Notes: generated by a model not told the origin, from the sequence alone. DNA of 58,726 bases from Nitrospirota bacterium (GCA_016190245.1 JACPQY010000055.1:1-58726); one strand, 5' to 3'. Shown: positions 42,401 to 51,021, counted from the first letter of the stretch. Made by a program: numbers and translations.

Positions 42401-45260
42401 CGCGGCGGACGATTCCGAAGGCGATGCGCTCACCTACGACTGGGCCCTGACGGGCTCGGACGGCACGGACCTGAGCTCCCTGCTCAGCGAGCCCACCGAG
42501 GGTGCCGTCGCTTTCGTAACGCCCATCGTGCCCGAGGGCACCGAACTGACGCTTTCGGTCGAGGTGACGGACGCCCTCGGGGCCACCACCACGAGCACCA
42601 CGGAGATCGAGGTGTCCGACGGGTCCCTCCGGCCGGAGGCTGAGACCGCGGTTCCTGAGACGACCGTGGCGACAAAGCCGCCCGACGTCTCGACGGCGAC
42701 CACTCAGACGGTCACGTTCTCGAGCGACGTGGCGGGCACGAAGTATCAATGCAGTCTGGACGGAGCGGAGCCGAAGCTCTACGAGGCCTCGGCCACGTTC
42801 GAGGGGCTGTCGGACGGCACGCACACCTTGGTGGTGCAGGCGCTGGCGCCCGACGGCAGCGTGGACCCCGTGCCCGAGGTGATCACATGGGTTGTGGACA
42901 CGAACGCGCCCGTCACGAAAATCACGCAGAAGCCGGACGCGGTCACGAAATCCACCACGGCGACATTCGCCATCGAGGCCGGCGAGAAGGGGGCGACCTA
43001 CGAGTGCCGGTTGGACAGCACGGCGCTCGCGACCTGCGTAGGGCGCACGTGCACGCCGCCGGCGGGCGACCTTTGGACGAAGCGGGCGCCGATGCCCACG
43101 CCGCGCAACTGGCCCGCAGCGGCGGTGGTGGGCGGCAAGATTTACGTGATGGGCGGTTGGGGCGGCACGTCGCCGACCCAGTACGCCCTGAGCGTCGTGG
43201 AAGTATATGACCCTGTGTCGGACAGTTGGTCCAGCGCGAAACCGCTTCCCGCGCCGCGCAGCCGCGCGGGAGCGGCGGTGATCGGCGGCAAGGTCTACGT
43301 GGCGGGCGGCATCAACAAGGCAGGCGGCCTGAAAACGTTGGAGGTCTACGATCCAGCCACGGATCAATGGACCACGAAGGCCCCCGCGTTGACGACACGG
43401 TGGGAGAGCGCGGTGGCGGTGGTGGGAGAGCACCTCTACGTCGTCGGGGGAGGCTCGAACGCCGCCGAGGAATATGACCCCGCGACCGACAAATGGACCT
43501 CGAAGGCCCCGCTCTCCTCAAACCGGTGGGATGTGGGCGTGGCCGCCGTCGGCGGAAAGCTCTACGTGATGGGCGGGATCGCCAGTGGCAGCACGCTGGC
43601 CGTCGCGTCGCTGGACGAGTTCGACCCCTCATCGAACACGTGGACAACGAAGGCATCCATTCCGACGGCGCGGAGGTTCGTGGCGGCCGCGGAGGTGAAC
43701 GGCAAGATCTACGCCCTCGGCGGAACGCCCAAAGGGGCAGGCTCCTTCGGCGTTGTGGAGGAGTTCGACCCGGCCACCAACACGTGGACCGCGCGGGCCG
43801 CGCTCCCCACGCCGCGCAACGGCGTGGCGGCCGTCGCGCTCGGCGGGAAGCTCTTCGCCGTGGGCGGCTTCGCGGTCGGCACCCAGGCGGCAACGAACGT
43901 CCTCGAGGAGTACACGCCGCCACCGACTTCCGCCGCGTGTTTGCAACCGCTGGTGACCGTATCCTATAGCGGCCTCGCCGAAGGTTCGCACACGTTCGAG
44001 GCCGTGGCGATTGATAGCACCGCCAAACGCGATCTCACGCCGGAGACCTTCACGTGGACCGTGGACCTGACGCCACCGACCTTCGCCGGCGCGACGGCGG
44101 TCAGCGCGGCAGGGGCGGGCAAGGCCACGCTCACGTGGTCCGCAGGCTCCGACACCGTGACGCCGGCTGCGTCGCTCGCGTACGACGTGTGCGTGAGCAC
44201 AAAATCCGGTGGGTGCTGCGGAGATTCTTTCACCGCGGCCCACGCTTCAACGGCAGGTTCAACTTCATTCACAGTCGAGGGTATGTCGGGAGGACTCGTC
44301 CACTACTTCGTCGTGAAGGCGAGGGACGCCGCAGGCAATCGAGATACGAACCAGGTGGAGCGTTCCGTCACGGTCCCTGCCGCGGCGCCCGCGCGGCTCC
44401 CGGGACTCGGCTCCTATATCGCACCGGTCCGAAACTCCAAGGCCGGCGCCCAGCACGCCTGTTCAGTCGATCCCTCCGGGGTGGTTGCATGCTGGGGCCT
44501 GAACGCCTTGGGGCAGCTCGGGACCGGAAACTGGCTCGATGCTCTCGTGCCGTCGCCCGTGATCGGTCTCGGGCCGGCCTCGTCGGTCGCCGCCGGCGGG
44601 TATCACACCTGCGCGCTCGAGGCGGGCGGCACGGTGAGTTGCTGGGGATCGAACGCCTTCGGGCAGCTTGGAAACGGCTCGTGGTCGGATGCGGAAACGC
44701 CGGTGAGGGTTCCCGATCTGGACGGGGTGACGGGGCTGAGCGCCGGCGAGCGCCACGCGTGCGCGTTGCTGGGCGATGGCCGCGTGAAGTGCTGGGGCTG
44801 GAACGCCTATGGACAGGCGGGGGACGGGACGAGCACTGATGCCCGTGTTCCCGTTGAGGTGAAGGGCGTGGAGGCGGCCGCGGATATTTCGGCCGGCGGT
44901 GGCCACACCTGCGCCGTTCTCTCCGACGGGCGCGTCACGTGCTGGGGCCACAACGGCTACGGCCAGTTGGGAAACGGGACGCTCGGCGACTCGCGGTTAC
45001 CCGTCGAAGTGGTGGGGATCCGGGACGCCGTGGACGTGGAGCTGGGGGCCTTCCACAGTTGCGCCACGGTCCGATCCGGAGCCGTGAAGTGCTGGGGCCA
45101 CAACGGCTACGGCCAACTTGGGACGGGAACACTGGAGGATGCGGCGATTCCTGTGGATGCGCCGGATCTGTCCGGCGCGCGGGAGCTCACGGTGAAGGAC
45201 TTCTTCACGTGCGCGACGAAGACCGGCGAGCGGACTTGCGTTGGCTATGGAGCGAAGTGA
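39405..45260 (+). CDS. Giant multidomain lipoprotein with inserted kelch propeller and terminal RCC1 propeller
   Basis: A 1951-residue lipoprotein, the largest gene here. A G9 tract (39528-39536) encodes the Gly residues right after lipobox Cys (INTCGGGSC). Domains: repeated carboxypeptidase-regulatory-like sandwiches (~60-870), two PKD/cadherin-like domains (~875-1075), an Ig-like domain (~1100-1165), a second Ig-like domain split by a six-repeat kelch propeller (~1215-1510; repeats PRNWPAAAVVGGKIYVMGG, VYDPATDQWTTKAP and so on), a fibronectin-III-like module (LTPPTFAGATAVS...), and five RCC1-type repeats (~1680-1951; HTCALEAGGTVSCWGSNAFG, KCWGHNGYGQLG). The next gene is a paralog lacking both propellers. 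Probably a surface adhesin or receptor. The next gene starts one base after the stop. Confidence 0.85.
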   Translation: MSVWGARHGSDVAWAWPSLARRSGARFPLLLAVFSLAINTCGGGSCLLLPEDEEKAGLADYVAPARQTVSGVVRDDLAGGGVVGAHVTLAVWAPTSGKAAVARGGGRTRPVVKSYEAVTGARGEFAIRDVQVLQGSSAQLTIKRDGYSETFKSLAYEELIGGEIHASDIALRPVMYSRALDSRRSVQTPDGSVQIRLSEKLQCDPACTHPDDPVLAAGPTTVVADVSVIDPTTDADAFPVGFEGTYTTDEKGNVTLCHAPPGNSEAAKTLSVNASAVSGHLAHGDTIGACAGDAAAAKEAEADEEAVQIPVQLEPVAAAHFDLRTKSGHMIDALVKPDTPAEVTIEVPPTLQEKVLDAYDKGERTMPAFHFDGGAGTWVRDGEARLVVVEEQAVRTKIDEDGETTEVKERVRKVLAEAEVTKTCWVVVAQEKQGVCIEGKVIGPDKAAAKGVWVRGDGLRGHARAYARTRPDGKYRLFVARGETVRISVHRRKEESDTEEGEGLLVDAGAEPSSEGCIEAADLALPDHGTITGRLLDRSGQPVQGTVVTSQGEAADIGADGAFSVDADADTESLRVVGLAGGQPVSLEVPVGAVAEGATVDVGTVTVAAPVAITGEVREEDGTPIVEAVVEAAGAVTETDSSGKYTISVPATDKPVEITISGMTQEGEPLAATIEVSTAGAAQVKAPEVKIDLDPMCVAGRVVDHRGRGLRGSTVRVGSSQVVLTDDEGLFRATVLADGDVAVSARHREGAIDETLERIVRPVKGGACEEVELRLDTRPAWVSGRVTRGSGGRGIVARVRRAISRGDPLEGVQVVSSNGAVTTTEFDGHYRIPVERDASVTLVFTLGEAREEEAVTTRERGSVTFLDVEMDIEDAPPVVREVETSSEATRPGGTVEIEVTVADEGAIKYEVASPTGGTVDTTGGTAPATEEGTTVTVTWSAPQEPGVYDVPVTITDAGGQTTTATVTIEVHTENEAPSVVDVAATTEAPVPGEKVTVTAAADDSEGDALTYDWALTGSDGTDLSSLLSEPTEGAVAFVTPIVPEGTELTLSVEVTDALGATTTSTTEIEVSDGSLRPEAETAVPETTVATKPPDVSTATTQTVTFSSDVAGTKYQCSLDGAEPKLYEASATFEGLSDGTHTLVVQALAPDGSVDPVPEVITWVVDTNAPVTKITQKPDAVTKSTTATFAIEAGEKGATYECRLDSTALATCVGRTCTPPAGDLWTKRAPMPTPRNWPAAAVVGGKIYVMGGWGGTSPTQYALSVVEVYDPVSDSWSSAKPLPAPRSRAGAAVIGGKVYVAGGINKAGGLKTLEVYDPATDQWTTKAPALTTRWESAVAVVGEHLYVVGGGSNAAEEYDPATDKWTSKAPLSSNRWDVGVAAVGGKLYVMGGIASGSTLAVASLDEFDPSSNTWTTKASIPTARRFVAAAEVNGKIYALGGTPKGAGSFGVVEEFDPATNTWTARAALPTPRNGVAAVALGGKLFAVGGFAVGTQAATNVLEEYTPPPTSAACLQPLVTVSYSGLAEGSHTFEAVAIDSTAKRDLTPETFTWTVDLTPPTFAGATAVSAAGAGKATLTWSAGSDTVTPAASLAYDVCVSTKSGGCCGDSFTAAHASTAGSTSFTVEGMSGGLVHYFVVKARDAAGNRDTNQVERSVTVPAAAPARLPGLGSYIAPVRNSKAGAQHACSVDPSGVVACWGLNALGQLGTGNWLDALVPSPVIGLGPASSVAAGGYHTCALEAGGTVSCWGSNAFGQLGNGSWSDAETPVRVPDLDGVTGLSAGERHACALLGDGRVKCWGWNAYGQAGDGTSTDARVPVEVKGVEAAADISAGGGHTCAVLSDGRVTCWGHNGYGQLGNGTLGDSRLPVEVVGIRDAVDVELGAFHSCATVRSGAVKCWGHNGYGQLGTGTLEDAAIPVDAPDLSGARELTVKDFFTCATKTGERTCVGYGAK

Positions 45261-45261
45261 G

Positions 45262-48200
45262 ATGAAACAGCCATCCGGCATCGTGTTGCGACTCGGGTCG
45301 GCCATCGCCCTCGTGACAGCGCTTGGCGTCTCCTGCGACGGGGGTCTGGACCTAGGCCTGGACTTGGATCTGGGCAAGGGTAAGAGTCGCGAAGTTCTCG
45401 GTTTCACCCTCAGCGGCGTGGTGCTGGACAACCTTTCGGGCGATCCCGTCGTGGGCGCGGAGGTCCTACTCACCTTCACGGAAGGCTCCACCGTCTCGGG
45501 CGCGCCGGCGCGGGGGGTGGCTCGTCGGGCGACCTCGCGAGAGGCCAAAACGCTGAGCGGTCCCTCGGGAGAATATCTCATCAAGGACATTCTTCTCCCC
45601 GACAAGGGGGACCTTCAGCTCGTGGCGAGGGCCTCGGGGTACGCGCCGGCCTACCAGATCCTGGCGCTGGAGGACATGGCGGAGGACCCGTCGCTCGCCG
45701 TCGCGCTCCGCCTGCAGCCGGTGATGTACTCCCTCGCCTTGGGCGAGAACGGTGATGCGTCGTCGCCGGATGGAGCCATCCACCTGCGCCTGAGCGGCGA
45801 TATCGTGAAAAAGGCCCGCGTGAGGGGCGCGGGGAAAGAGGGCGGATCGAAGAAAGAATCGAAAGTGAAAGCCCAGGTCTCGGTAGGGGATCCCACGGTC
45901 GATCAAGACCTCTTCCCGGGCGGGTTCGAAGTGAAACCGGAGCCCCGGGAGAAGCAGGGCACGAAGTCGGGCGGAACGACCGCCAAGGAGCCGCAGGCTG
46001 CCTCCGGTGGACAGAAGGCGGCCGACCCCGAGTTGGATGAGAAGCAAACGCTGGAGCCGGTGAGCTTCTTCCAAGTTTCGGTGACGGACGAGAAGGGTCG
46101 CAGTGTGAGCGGAGCCGTCAGCGCCGCGTCGCCCGCGAGCGTGACCGTCAAGATCCCGCCGGGGCTCCAAGACAAGCATCTGAAAAAGTTCGATCGAGGC
46201 AAGCGGCACGTCGGACTGTTCTGCTATGACGCGGCGGACGGGAAGTGGGTCCGCGCGGGAAACGCTCGCCTCCTCACCGCGGAAAGGAAGAGACGCGCCG
46301 GAGAGAAGACCGAGAAGGGAGACGGGAAGAAGAAGGCCCACCGTCGCGCGGGAGCGGCGGAGGGGAAGGTGCGGGAGTTGTTCGCCGAGGTCACCCTGAA
46401 GGACGCGTGCTGGGCCGCCTTGGGCGATGTCGAAGACCGAGTTTGCATCGAGGGTCGGGTGGTCAACGCGAGTAGTCAGCCTGTCGAGCGGATGTGGATT
46501 CGGGCCGAGGGGCTGAGGTCTCACTTCGAGAAGGACAAGAAGGTGAGGAAGAGGACGGGCGAGTACCGAATCCGCGTGCCGGCAGGCGAGATCGCCAAAC
46601 TCTCCGCGAACCTCGTGGCCCATCCGAAACGCAAGGAAAAGAAGTTCAAGAAACACCGACCCACGGCGGGAGCTTCGATCGTGGTGGACACAAGGCCCCA
46701 CGTGCTGGCCGGTCGCCGGGGCGAGTGCCTGGCTGCGCCGGATATCGTGGTGGCCGAGCCGGTCAAGCTGCGTGGCCGCGTGCAAAGCAAGAAGGGCAAG
46801 GCGCTGAAAGCGCATGTCATCACGTCGGAGGGCACGGCGACGCCCGTCTCCGGAGACGGAACATTCGAGGTTCCGGCCGAGACGGCCTCCGTTGACCTCA
46901 CCGTGCAAACGGAGCAGGCGGGCGTGGAGGTGGCCACGGTGGTGGAGGTCAAGGCGAGCGACGATGAGGAAACGGTGGATGTGGGAACGGTCGAGGTGGC
47001 GGAGCCCGCCGTTCTCGTCGGTACGATCACCGAGGGCCCGGAGAAGACCCCTGTGGAGGGGGCCGTCGTCAGCGTGGACGGCAACCAGGCCGTCACCGAT
47101 GCGGAAGGGGAGTACACCCTGGCTGTCCCCGCGTCGGGCGAGGTGGTCGAGTTCATCGTGGCCTCGACGGACGAGGAGGGGGAGCGGCTCGTCACAGAGG
47201 AGAAGGCGAAAATCACTGAAGCGGCTCAGATTGCCGTCCCGCCCGTCGCGCTCTCGATCGAAACCGCCTGCGTCGTGGGCCAGGTCGTTGACGCGGATGG
47301 GAACGGGATCGCGGGGGCGACCGTCCGAACGGAGACCTCACCGGTGTTCGTCACCGATGGCGAGGGGCGGTTCGGGGGGGAAGTCCCGCGGATGGACACG
47401 CTTGTGCTCACCGCCGGCGTCCGTATCGGTGCGATTGACGAGGAACGAACCGCGACGGTGGCCGTCGCGCCGGCCGCACAGGGACAGTGCGCGGATGTCA
47501 CACTCGCGATCGACGATCGGCCCGCGCTCATCACCGGCGAACTCAAGGGATCCTCCGGGCAGCCTCTTGAGGGCGTGGAGGTCGTCTCTTCCTTCGGGGC
47601 ATCGGATGAAACCGACGAAAACGGCGTGTATGAAATCGAGGCCCCACCCGAGGCAGAGGTGACACTTTCCTGCTCGCTCGGGGAAGTACATCAGGAGGTG
47701 ACCGTCACCGCTGGGGACGTCAGCGCGGATCGCGACGTGGACATCCCGTTGCCCACCACCGACGCTCCTCCGCAGGTTGAGGTGGTGGAGATGACGCCGG
47801 AGGCCGCCACGCCCGGAGGCACCGTCACGATCGCGTTGGAGATCAGCGACGAGGGGGGAACCGTCCGCTACGAAGTGCCGGAGCTGCAAGCCGGCGCGGT
47901 GGCGCAGCCGAGCGGGGATGTGGCGGTCAAGGAGGGGGAGGGTACGTTCAGCCTGACCTTCACAGCGCCCACCAGCCCGGACTGGTACCCGGTTCCCGTG
48001 ACACTCACGGACGCGGAAGGCCACACGGGGCTAACCACCATCTCCGTGGACGTGCGAGGCACGAACGCGCCTCCGACCGTGGTGGAGGCCGTGCCGAGCA
48101 CGCAGGCTCCGGTGGCGGGCGAGCTCGTCACCGTCGAAGTGCCCGTGGATGATGCGGATGGGGACAGCCTGGACTTCGGGTGGGAATTAACCGCCGAGGA

Positions 48201-49260
48201 CGGGACGGACCTCTCCTCCCTGATCAAGACGGACGGTGGTCCGACAGCCTCGTTCGTCTGCCCGAAGGGGCAGGAAGGCAGGGCGCTGGAGGTAGAGGTG
48301 ACCGTTCGGGATTGCGAGGAGGGCACCTCCGGAGCGTCGTGTCGCACGACGGGAGCGGCCACTGAGCACGAAAAGACCGTGACGATCGAGGTCGTGGTGG
48401 GAACAGGAGAGGGGCGGCCTTCGCTCGAGGAAGTGATCCCAGACACGCTGTTGGTCACCGGGCCCGGCGCGACGTCCACGTCCACGCAGCAGGCCTTCGA
48501 ATTCGCGAGTACGGTGGATGCCGCGACCTTCACATGCTCGCTCGACGGCGCCGCAGCCGCCGCCTGCCCATCGAAGACGAGCTATTCGAGCCTGGCCGCG
48601 GGCTCTCACACCCTCACGGTGCAGGCCGTGTCCCCCGCGGGAGGGGCGGACCCCACGCCGCTCCAGATCGCGTGGACTCTGGATCCCGTGGTGCCGGAGA
48701 CGGCGATCGACAGCGGCCCCGCGAGCGCGACCGCCCAGAAGGAAGCGACGTTCAAGTTCAGCAGCCCGGACACGACGGCCACCTTCGAGTGCGAGCTCAA
48801 CAGCGGGGGGTACCGCTCGTGCGTTTCCCCGCTTGTGCTGGCCGATCTGCCCGAGGGCGCGAACACGTTCAAAGTCCGGGCCAAGGACGCTGTCGGGAAT
48901 GTGGATGCCACCCCGGCCACCAAGACCTGGAACGTGGATCTGACTCCTCCAACCTTCCTTGGCCTAACCTCGATCAAAGTCGTTTCCTCGACTCAGGTGG
49001 ACCTGTCGTGGTCGGCAGCCACGGACAATGTGACGGACGCCTCCACGATCCTCTACGATGCCTGCCGCAGCACCACGGCGGGCGGATGTTGCTATTGCGG
49101 CGGCACGTTCACCCCCCTGTACACGTCGGCTGCGGGGGCCACAAGCCTGTCAGCCACCGGGCTTTCTCCCGCCACAACGTACTACTTCACTGTCCGGGCG
49201 CGCGACGCCGCCGGCCTGCGCGATACCAACCAGGTCACGCTCTCCGTCACCACGCCATAG
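45262..49260 (+). CDS. Giant multidomain lipoprotein, paralog of the preceding gene
   Basis: A 1332-residue lipoprotein: signal peptide ending LGVSC, then the same plan as its neighbour. Shared landmarks are DNLSGDPVVGAEV (neighbour DDLAGGGVVGAHV), LRLQPVMYSLAL (LRPVMYSRAL), PDGAIHLRLS (PDGSVQIRLS), serial carboxypeptidase-regulatory-like domains, PPQVEVVEMTPEAATPGGTV, two PKD-like domains, Ig-like SYSSLAAGSHTLTVQAVSPAG and ECELNSGGYRSC domains, and a final fibronectin-III-like module. A Lys/Glu-rich segment (ERKRRAGEKTEKGDGKKK) near residue 340 is unique to this copy. ATG 45262 follows GGAG and is one base after the preceding stop, so the pair is cotranscribed. Function unknown; a tandem duplicate is certain from the shared landmarks. 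Confidence 0.85.
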   Translation: MKQPSGIVLRLGSAIALVTALGVSCDGGLDLGLDLDLGKGKSREVLGFTLSGVVLDNLSGDPVVGAEVLLTFTEGSTVSGAPARGVARRATSREAKTLSGPSGEYLIKDILLPDKGDLQLVARASGYAPAYQILALEDMAEDPSLAVALRLQPVMYSLALGENGDASSPDGAIHLRLSGDIVKKARVRGAGKEGGSKKESKVKAQVSVGDPTVDQDLFPGGFEVKPEPREKQGTKSGGTTAKEPQAASGGQKAADPELDEKQTLEPVSFFQVSVTDEKGRSVSGAVSAASPASVTVKIPPGLQDKHLKKFDRGKRHVGLFCYDAADGKWVRAGNARLLTAERKRRAGEKTEKGDGKKKAHRRAGAAEGKVRELFAEVTLKDACWAALGDVEDRVCIEGRVVNASSQPVERMWIRAEGLRSHFEKDKKVRKRTGEYRIRVPAGEIAKLSANLVAHPKRKEKKFKKHRPTAGASIVVDTRPHVLAGRRGECLAAPDIVVAEPVKLRGRVQSKKGKALKAHVITSEGTATPVSGDGTFEVPAETASVDLTVQTEQAGVEVATVVEVKASDDEETVDVGTVEVAEPAVLVGTITEGPEKTPVEGAVVSVDGNQAVTDAEGEYTLAVPASGEVVEFIVASTDEEGERLVTEEKAKITEAAQIAVPPVALSIETACVVGQVVDADGNGIAGATVRTETSPVFVTDGEGRFGGEVPRMDTLVLTAGVRIGAIDEERTATVAVAPAAQGQCADVTLAIDDRPALITGELKGSSGQPLEGVEVVSSFGASDETDENGVYEIEAPPEAEVTLSCSLGEVHQEVTVTAGDVSADRDVDIPLPTTDAPPQVEVVEMTPEAATPGGTVTIALEISDEGGTVRYEVPELQAGAVAQPSGDVAVKEGEGTFSLTFTAPTSPDWYPVPVTLTDAEGHTGLTTISVDVRGTNAPPTVVEAVPSTQAPVAGELVTVEVPVDDADGDSLDFGWELTAEDGTDLSSLIKTDGGPTASFVCPKGQEGRALEVEVTVRDCEEGTSGASCRTTGAATEHEKTVTIEVVVGTGEGRPSLEEVIPDTLLVTGPGATSTSTQQAFEFASTVDAATFTCSLDGAAAAACPSKTSYSSLAAGSHTLTVQAVSPAGGADPTPLQIAWTLDPVVPETAIDSGPASATAQKEATFKFSSPDTTATFECELNSGGYRSCVSPLVLADLPEGANTFKVRAKDAVGNVDATPATKTWNVDLTPPTFLGLTSIKVVSSTQVDLSWSAATDNVTDASTILYDACRSTTAGGCCYCGGTFTPLYTSAAGATSLSATGLSPATTYYFTVRARDAAGLRDTNQVTLSVTTP

Positions 49261-49289
49261 TTCGCCCGACGGCAGGTTCCCTCAGTGAG

Positions 49290-49313
49290 GGTAGCCGCGG
49301 CCTTCAGGCCGCG
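49290..49313 (-). repeat. Short hairpin repeat with GGTAGCCGC head
   Basis: GGTAGCCGC followed by GGCCTTCAGGCC hairpin; reverse-orientation member of the 135-160 family, placed after the giant lipoprotein pair where a terminator would be expected. Confidence 0.65.
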
Positions 49314-49345
49314 ATGTCCCCCTAAAGCCGTGCCCGGCCCAGCCG

Positions 49346-49370
49346 ATTATCGATAATGGTGTGGTATAAA
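49346..49370 (+). promoter_or_regulatory. -10 and perfect 12-bp palindrome before the hydrolase gene
   Basis: ATTATCGATAAT (49346-49357) is a perfect palindrome 7 bases upstream of TATAAA (49365-49370). The ATG follows at 49388. The palindrome sits between -35 and -10 and could be an operator. Confidence 0.5.
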
Positions 49371-49387
49371 CGACAGCACATCGAAGA

Positions 49388-50545
49388 ATGGTTTCACCGG
49401 GCTCGCTGCGAACTTCGCTGATGATCGGGCTGCTGTCTGTGGCCTCTGCCGCTTGTGGCGGCTCGGACGGCTGGCGGGCGTTCGAATCGGCGGGGCCGTA
49501 CCCCGTGGGAAACACGCGGTTCCGGCTCACCGATGAGGCGCGGGCGCGAACGCTGTGGATCGAAGTCTGGTACCCGGCCGCCGAGAGCGCACGCCCCGAG
49601 GCGGAGAAGGGGCGCCCCGTCGAAGATTTTCTGTCGGACGCGACCGATCGCGCGACCTACGCGAATCTCCTGGCCGCGGCGCCTCAGCCGGGACCGAGTG
49701 TTGAGCACCACTCTGCGCAGGATGGCGCCCCGGACCCGGCGCGAGCCCCCTGGCCGCTCGCGCTCTTCTCTCACTGCATGAGCTGCACGCGCTTTTCCTC
49801 GTTTTCACTGGCCGAGCGCCTCGCCAGCCACGGGATCGTCGTGGCCGCGCCCGACCACACGGGTGGGACCCTCTTCGACAGCCTTCGCGGCGAGGCCGCG
49901 TTTCTCACCCCGGATTTCCTCGACACGAGGGAGCAGGACATGCACGTCCTCCTCGATACCCTTTTGACACCGGCTTCTGCCCAGGTACCTGAGACGCTCC
50001 GCGGGCGATTCGATGCACGTAGAGTCGGGATCTACGGCCACAGCTTCGGCGGGGCCACGACCGGGCTCGCCCTCACGAGGGACTCGCGTTACCGTGCCGG
50101 TCTCGCGATCGCCGTGCCCATGGAGAGCCCCCTTCTGCCCGGGCCGCTGCTGGAGGAGATCCACGTGCCGGTCTTCTTTCTCCTGGCGGTCGAGGACAAC
50201 ATGATTTTCGAGATTGGCAACACCTACATCCGAAAGAACTTCGAGGCTGCTCACCCGCCGGCTTGGAAGGTTGAGGTGACCGACGCCGGCCACATGTCAT
50301 TCTCCGACTTTTGCAAGATCACCGAGAACTACACGGCCGGGTGCGGGGAGGGTATGCGTCAGACGCGCCAGGGCGAGGCGTTCCAGTATCTCGACATTCA
50401 AACAGGCCGGGCGATCGGCCAGGCCTACGTGGCAGCCTTTTTTGCGGCGCACCTCAAGGACGATGCGGACGGTCGCGCCTACCTCGATCAAGCCCATCCC
50501 GAGGGATTGGTGGCGATCGCCTCCAAGGCGCAGGACGGGCCGTGA
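49388..50545 (+). CDS. Secreted alpha/beta-hydrolase lipoprotein (PAF-acetylhydrolase-like)
   Basis: A 385-residue lipoprotein (lipobox ASAAC). Alpha/beta-hydrolase features in order: RTLWIEVWYPA at the first strands, PLALFSHCMSCTRFS with oxyanion position, IVVAAPDHTGGTL, nucleophile elbow RVGIYGHSFGGATTG (Ser near 219), acid in LLAVEDNMIF, and His in DAGHMSF near 303. The overall pattern is that of platelet-activating-factor acetylhydrolase/dienelactone hydrolase-like carboxylesterases; the natural ester is unknown. The following small gene starts 10 bases after the stop. Confidence 0.85.
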   Translation: MVSPGSLRTSLMIGLLSVASAACGGSDGWRAFESAGPYPVGNTRFRLTDEARARTLWIEVWYPAAESARPEAEKGRPVEDFLSDATDRATYANLLAAAPQPGPSVEHHSAQDGAPDPARAPWPLALFSHCMSCTRFSSFSLAERLASHGIVVAAPDHTGGTLFDSLRGEAAFLTPDFLDTREQDMHVLLDTLLTPASAQVPETLRGRFDARRVGIYGHSFGGATTGLALTRDSRYRAGLAIAVPMESPLLPGPLLEEIHVPVFFLLAVEDNMIFEIGNTYIRKNFEAAHPPAWKVEVTDAGHMSFSDFCKITENYTAGCGEGMRQTRQGEAFQYLDIQTGRAIGQAYVAAFFAAHLKDDADGRAYLDQAHPEGLVAIASKAQDGP

Positions 50546-50555
50546 GGGCGTAGCC

Positions 50556-50936
50556 GTGGGCATCGCAGATTACAACCAGGAGCTCTACCGTGGAGTGGAC
50601 TGGGAGGAGATCCGCGCGGGGAACCCCATCGCTGTGGCACGGCTGGAAGGGAATGCGCGCCGCATCGTGGCGGACCGAGTAGACATGATCGAGAAAAGCA
50701 AAGCCGAGGGGCAAGCGCTCTCCGATGAGCACTTCCGCTCGCTGTGCTTCGACAAACTGGCCGCGGAGATCTCGCTGAGCATGATCGAGAGTTGGAAACG
50801 GGGGATGCGAGGTGAGGACATCGGGCCCAGTCCGGAGGTGAAGGCCGAGATCCTGAAGCTGGCCGCCGAGTTGGGCTTCCCGATGACCGGCCTCCCTGGT
50901 TTTCTCCAGAAGGCGGCCAACAAACTGATGGCGTAG
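50556..50936 (+). CDS. Unrecognised 126-residue helical protein
   Basis: GTG at 50556, 10 bases after the hydrolase gene, probably cotranscribed. The protein is mostly charged helix (YNQELYRGVDWEEIRAGN, RRIVADRVDMIEKSKAEG, HFRSLCFDKLAAEISLSMIESWKRG) with no signal peptide, Cys cluster or known motif. I do not recognise the family. Its TAG stop supplies the first G of a G15 tract (50936-50950), the longest homopolymer in the window. Confidence 0.6.
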   Translation: MGIADYNQELYRGVDWEEIRAGNPIAVARLEGNARRIVADRVDMIEKSKAEGQALSDEHFRSLCFDKLAAEISLSMIESWKRGMRGEDIGPSPEVKAEILKLAAELGFPMTGLPGFLQKAANKLMA

Positions 50937-50950
50937 GGGGGGGGGGGGGG
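50936..50950 (+). repeat. G15 homopolymer
   Basis: Fifteen G in a row begin with the last base of the preceding stop codon. GGCGCA/TGCGCC then forms a small hairpin at 50949-50967. Length could be inaccurate in the assembly. Confidence 0.7.
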
Positions 50951-51021
50951 CGCAAACTGATGCGCCCGGGCGGAACAGCCTCGCCTCCACCATGTGCTCG
51001 GTCACTCAGACGTTCGTGGTG

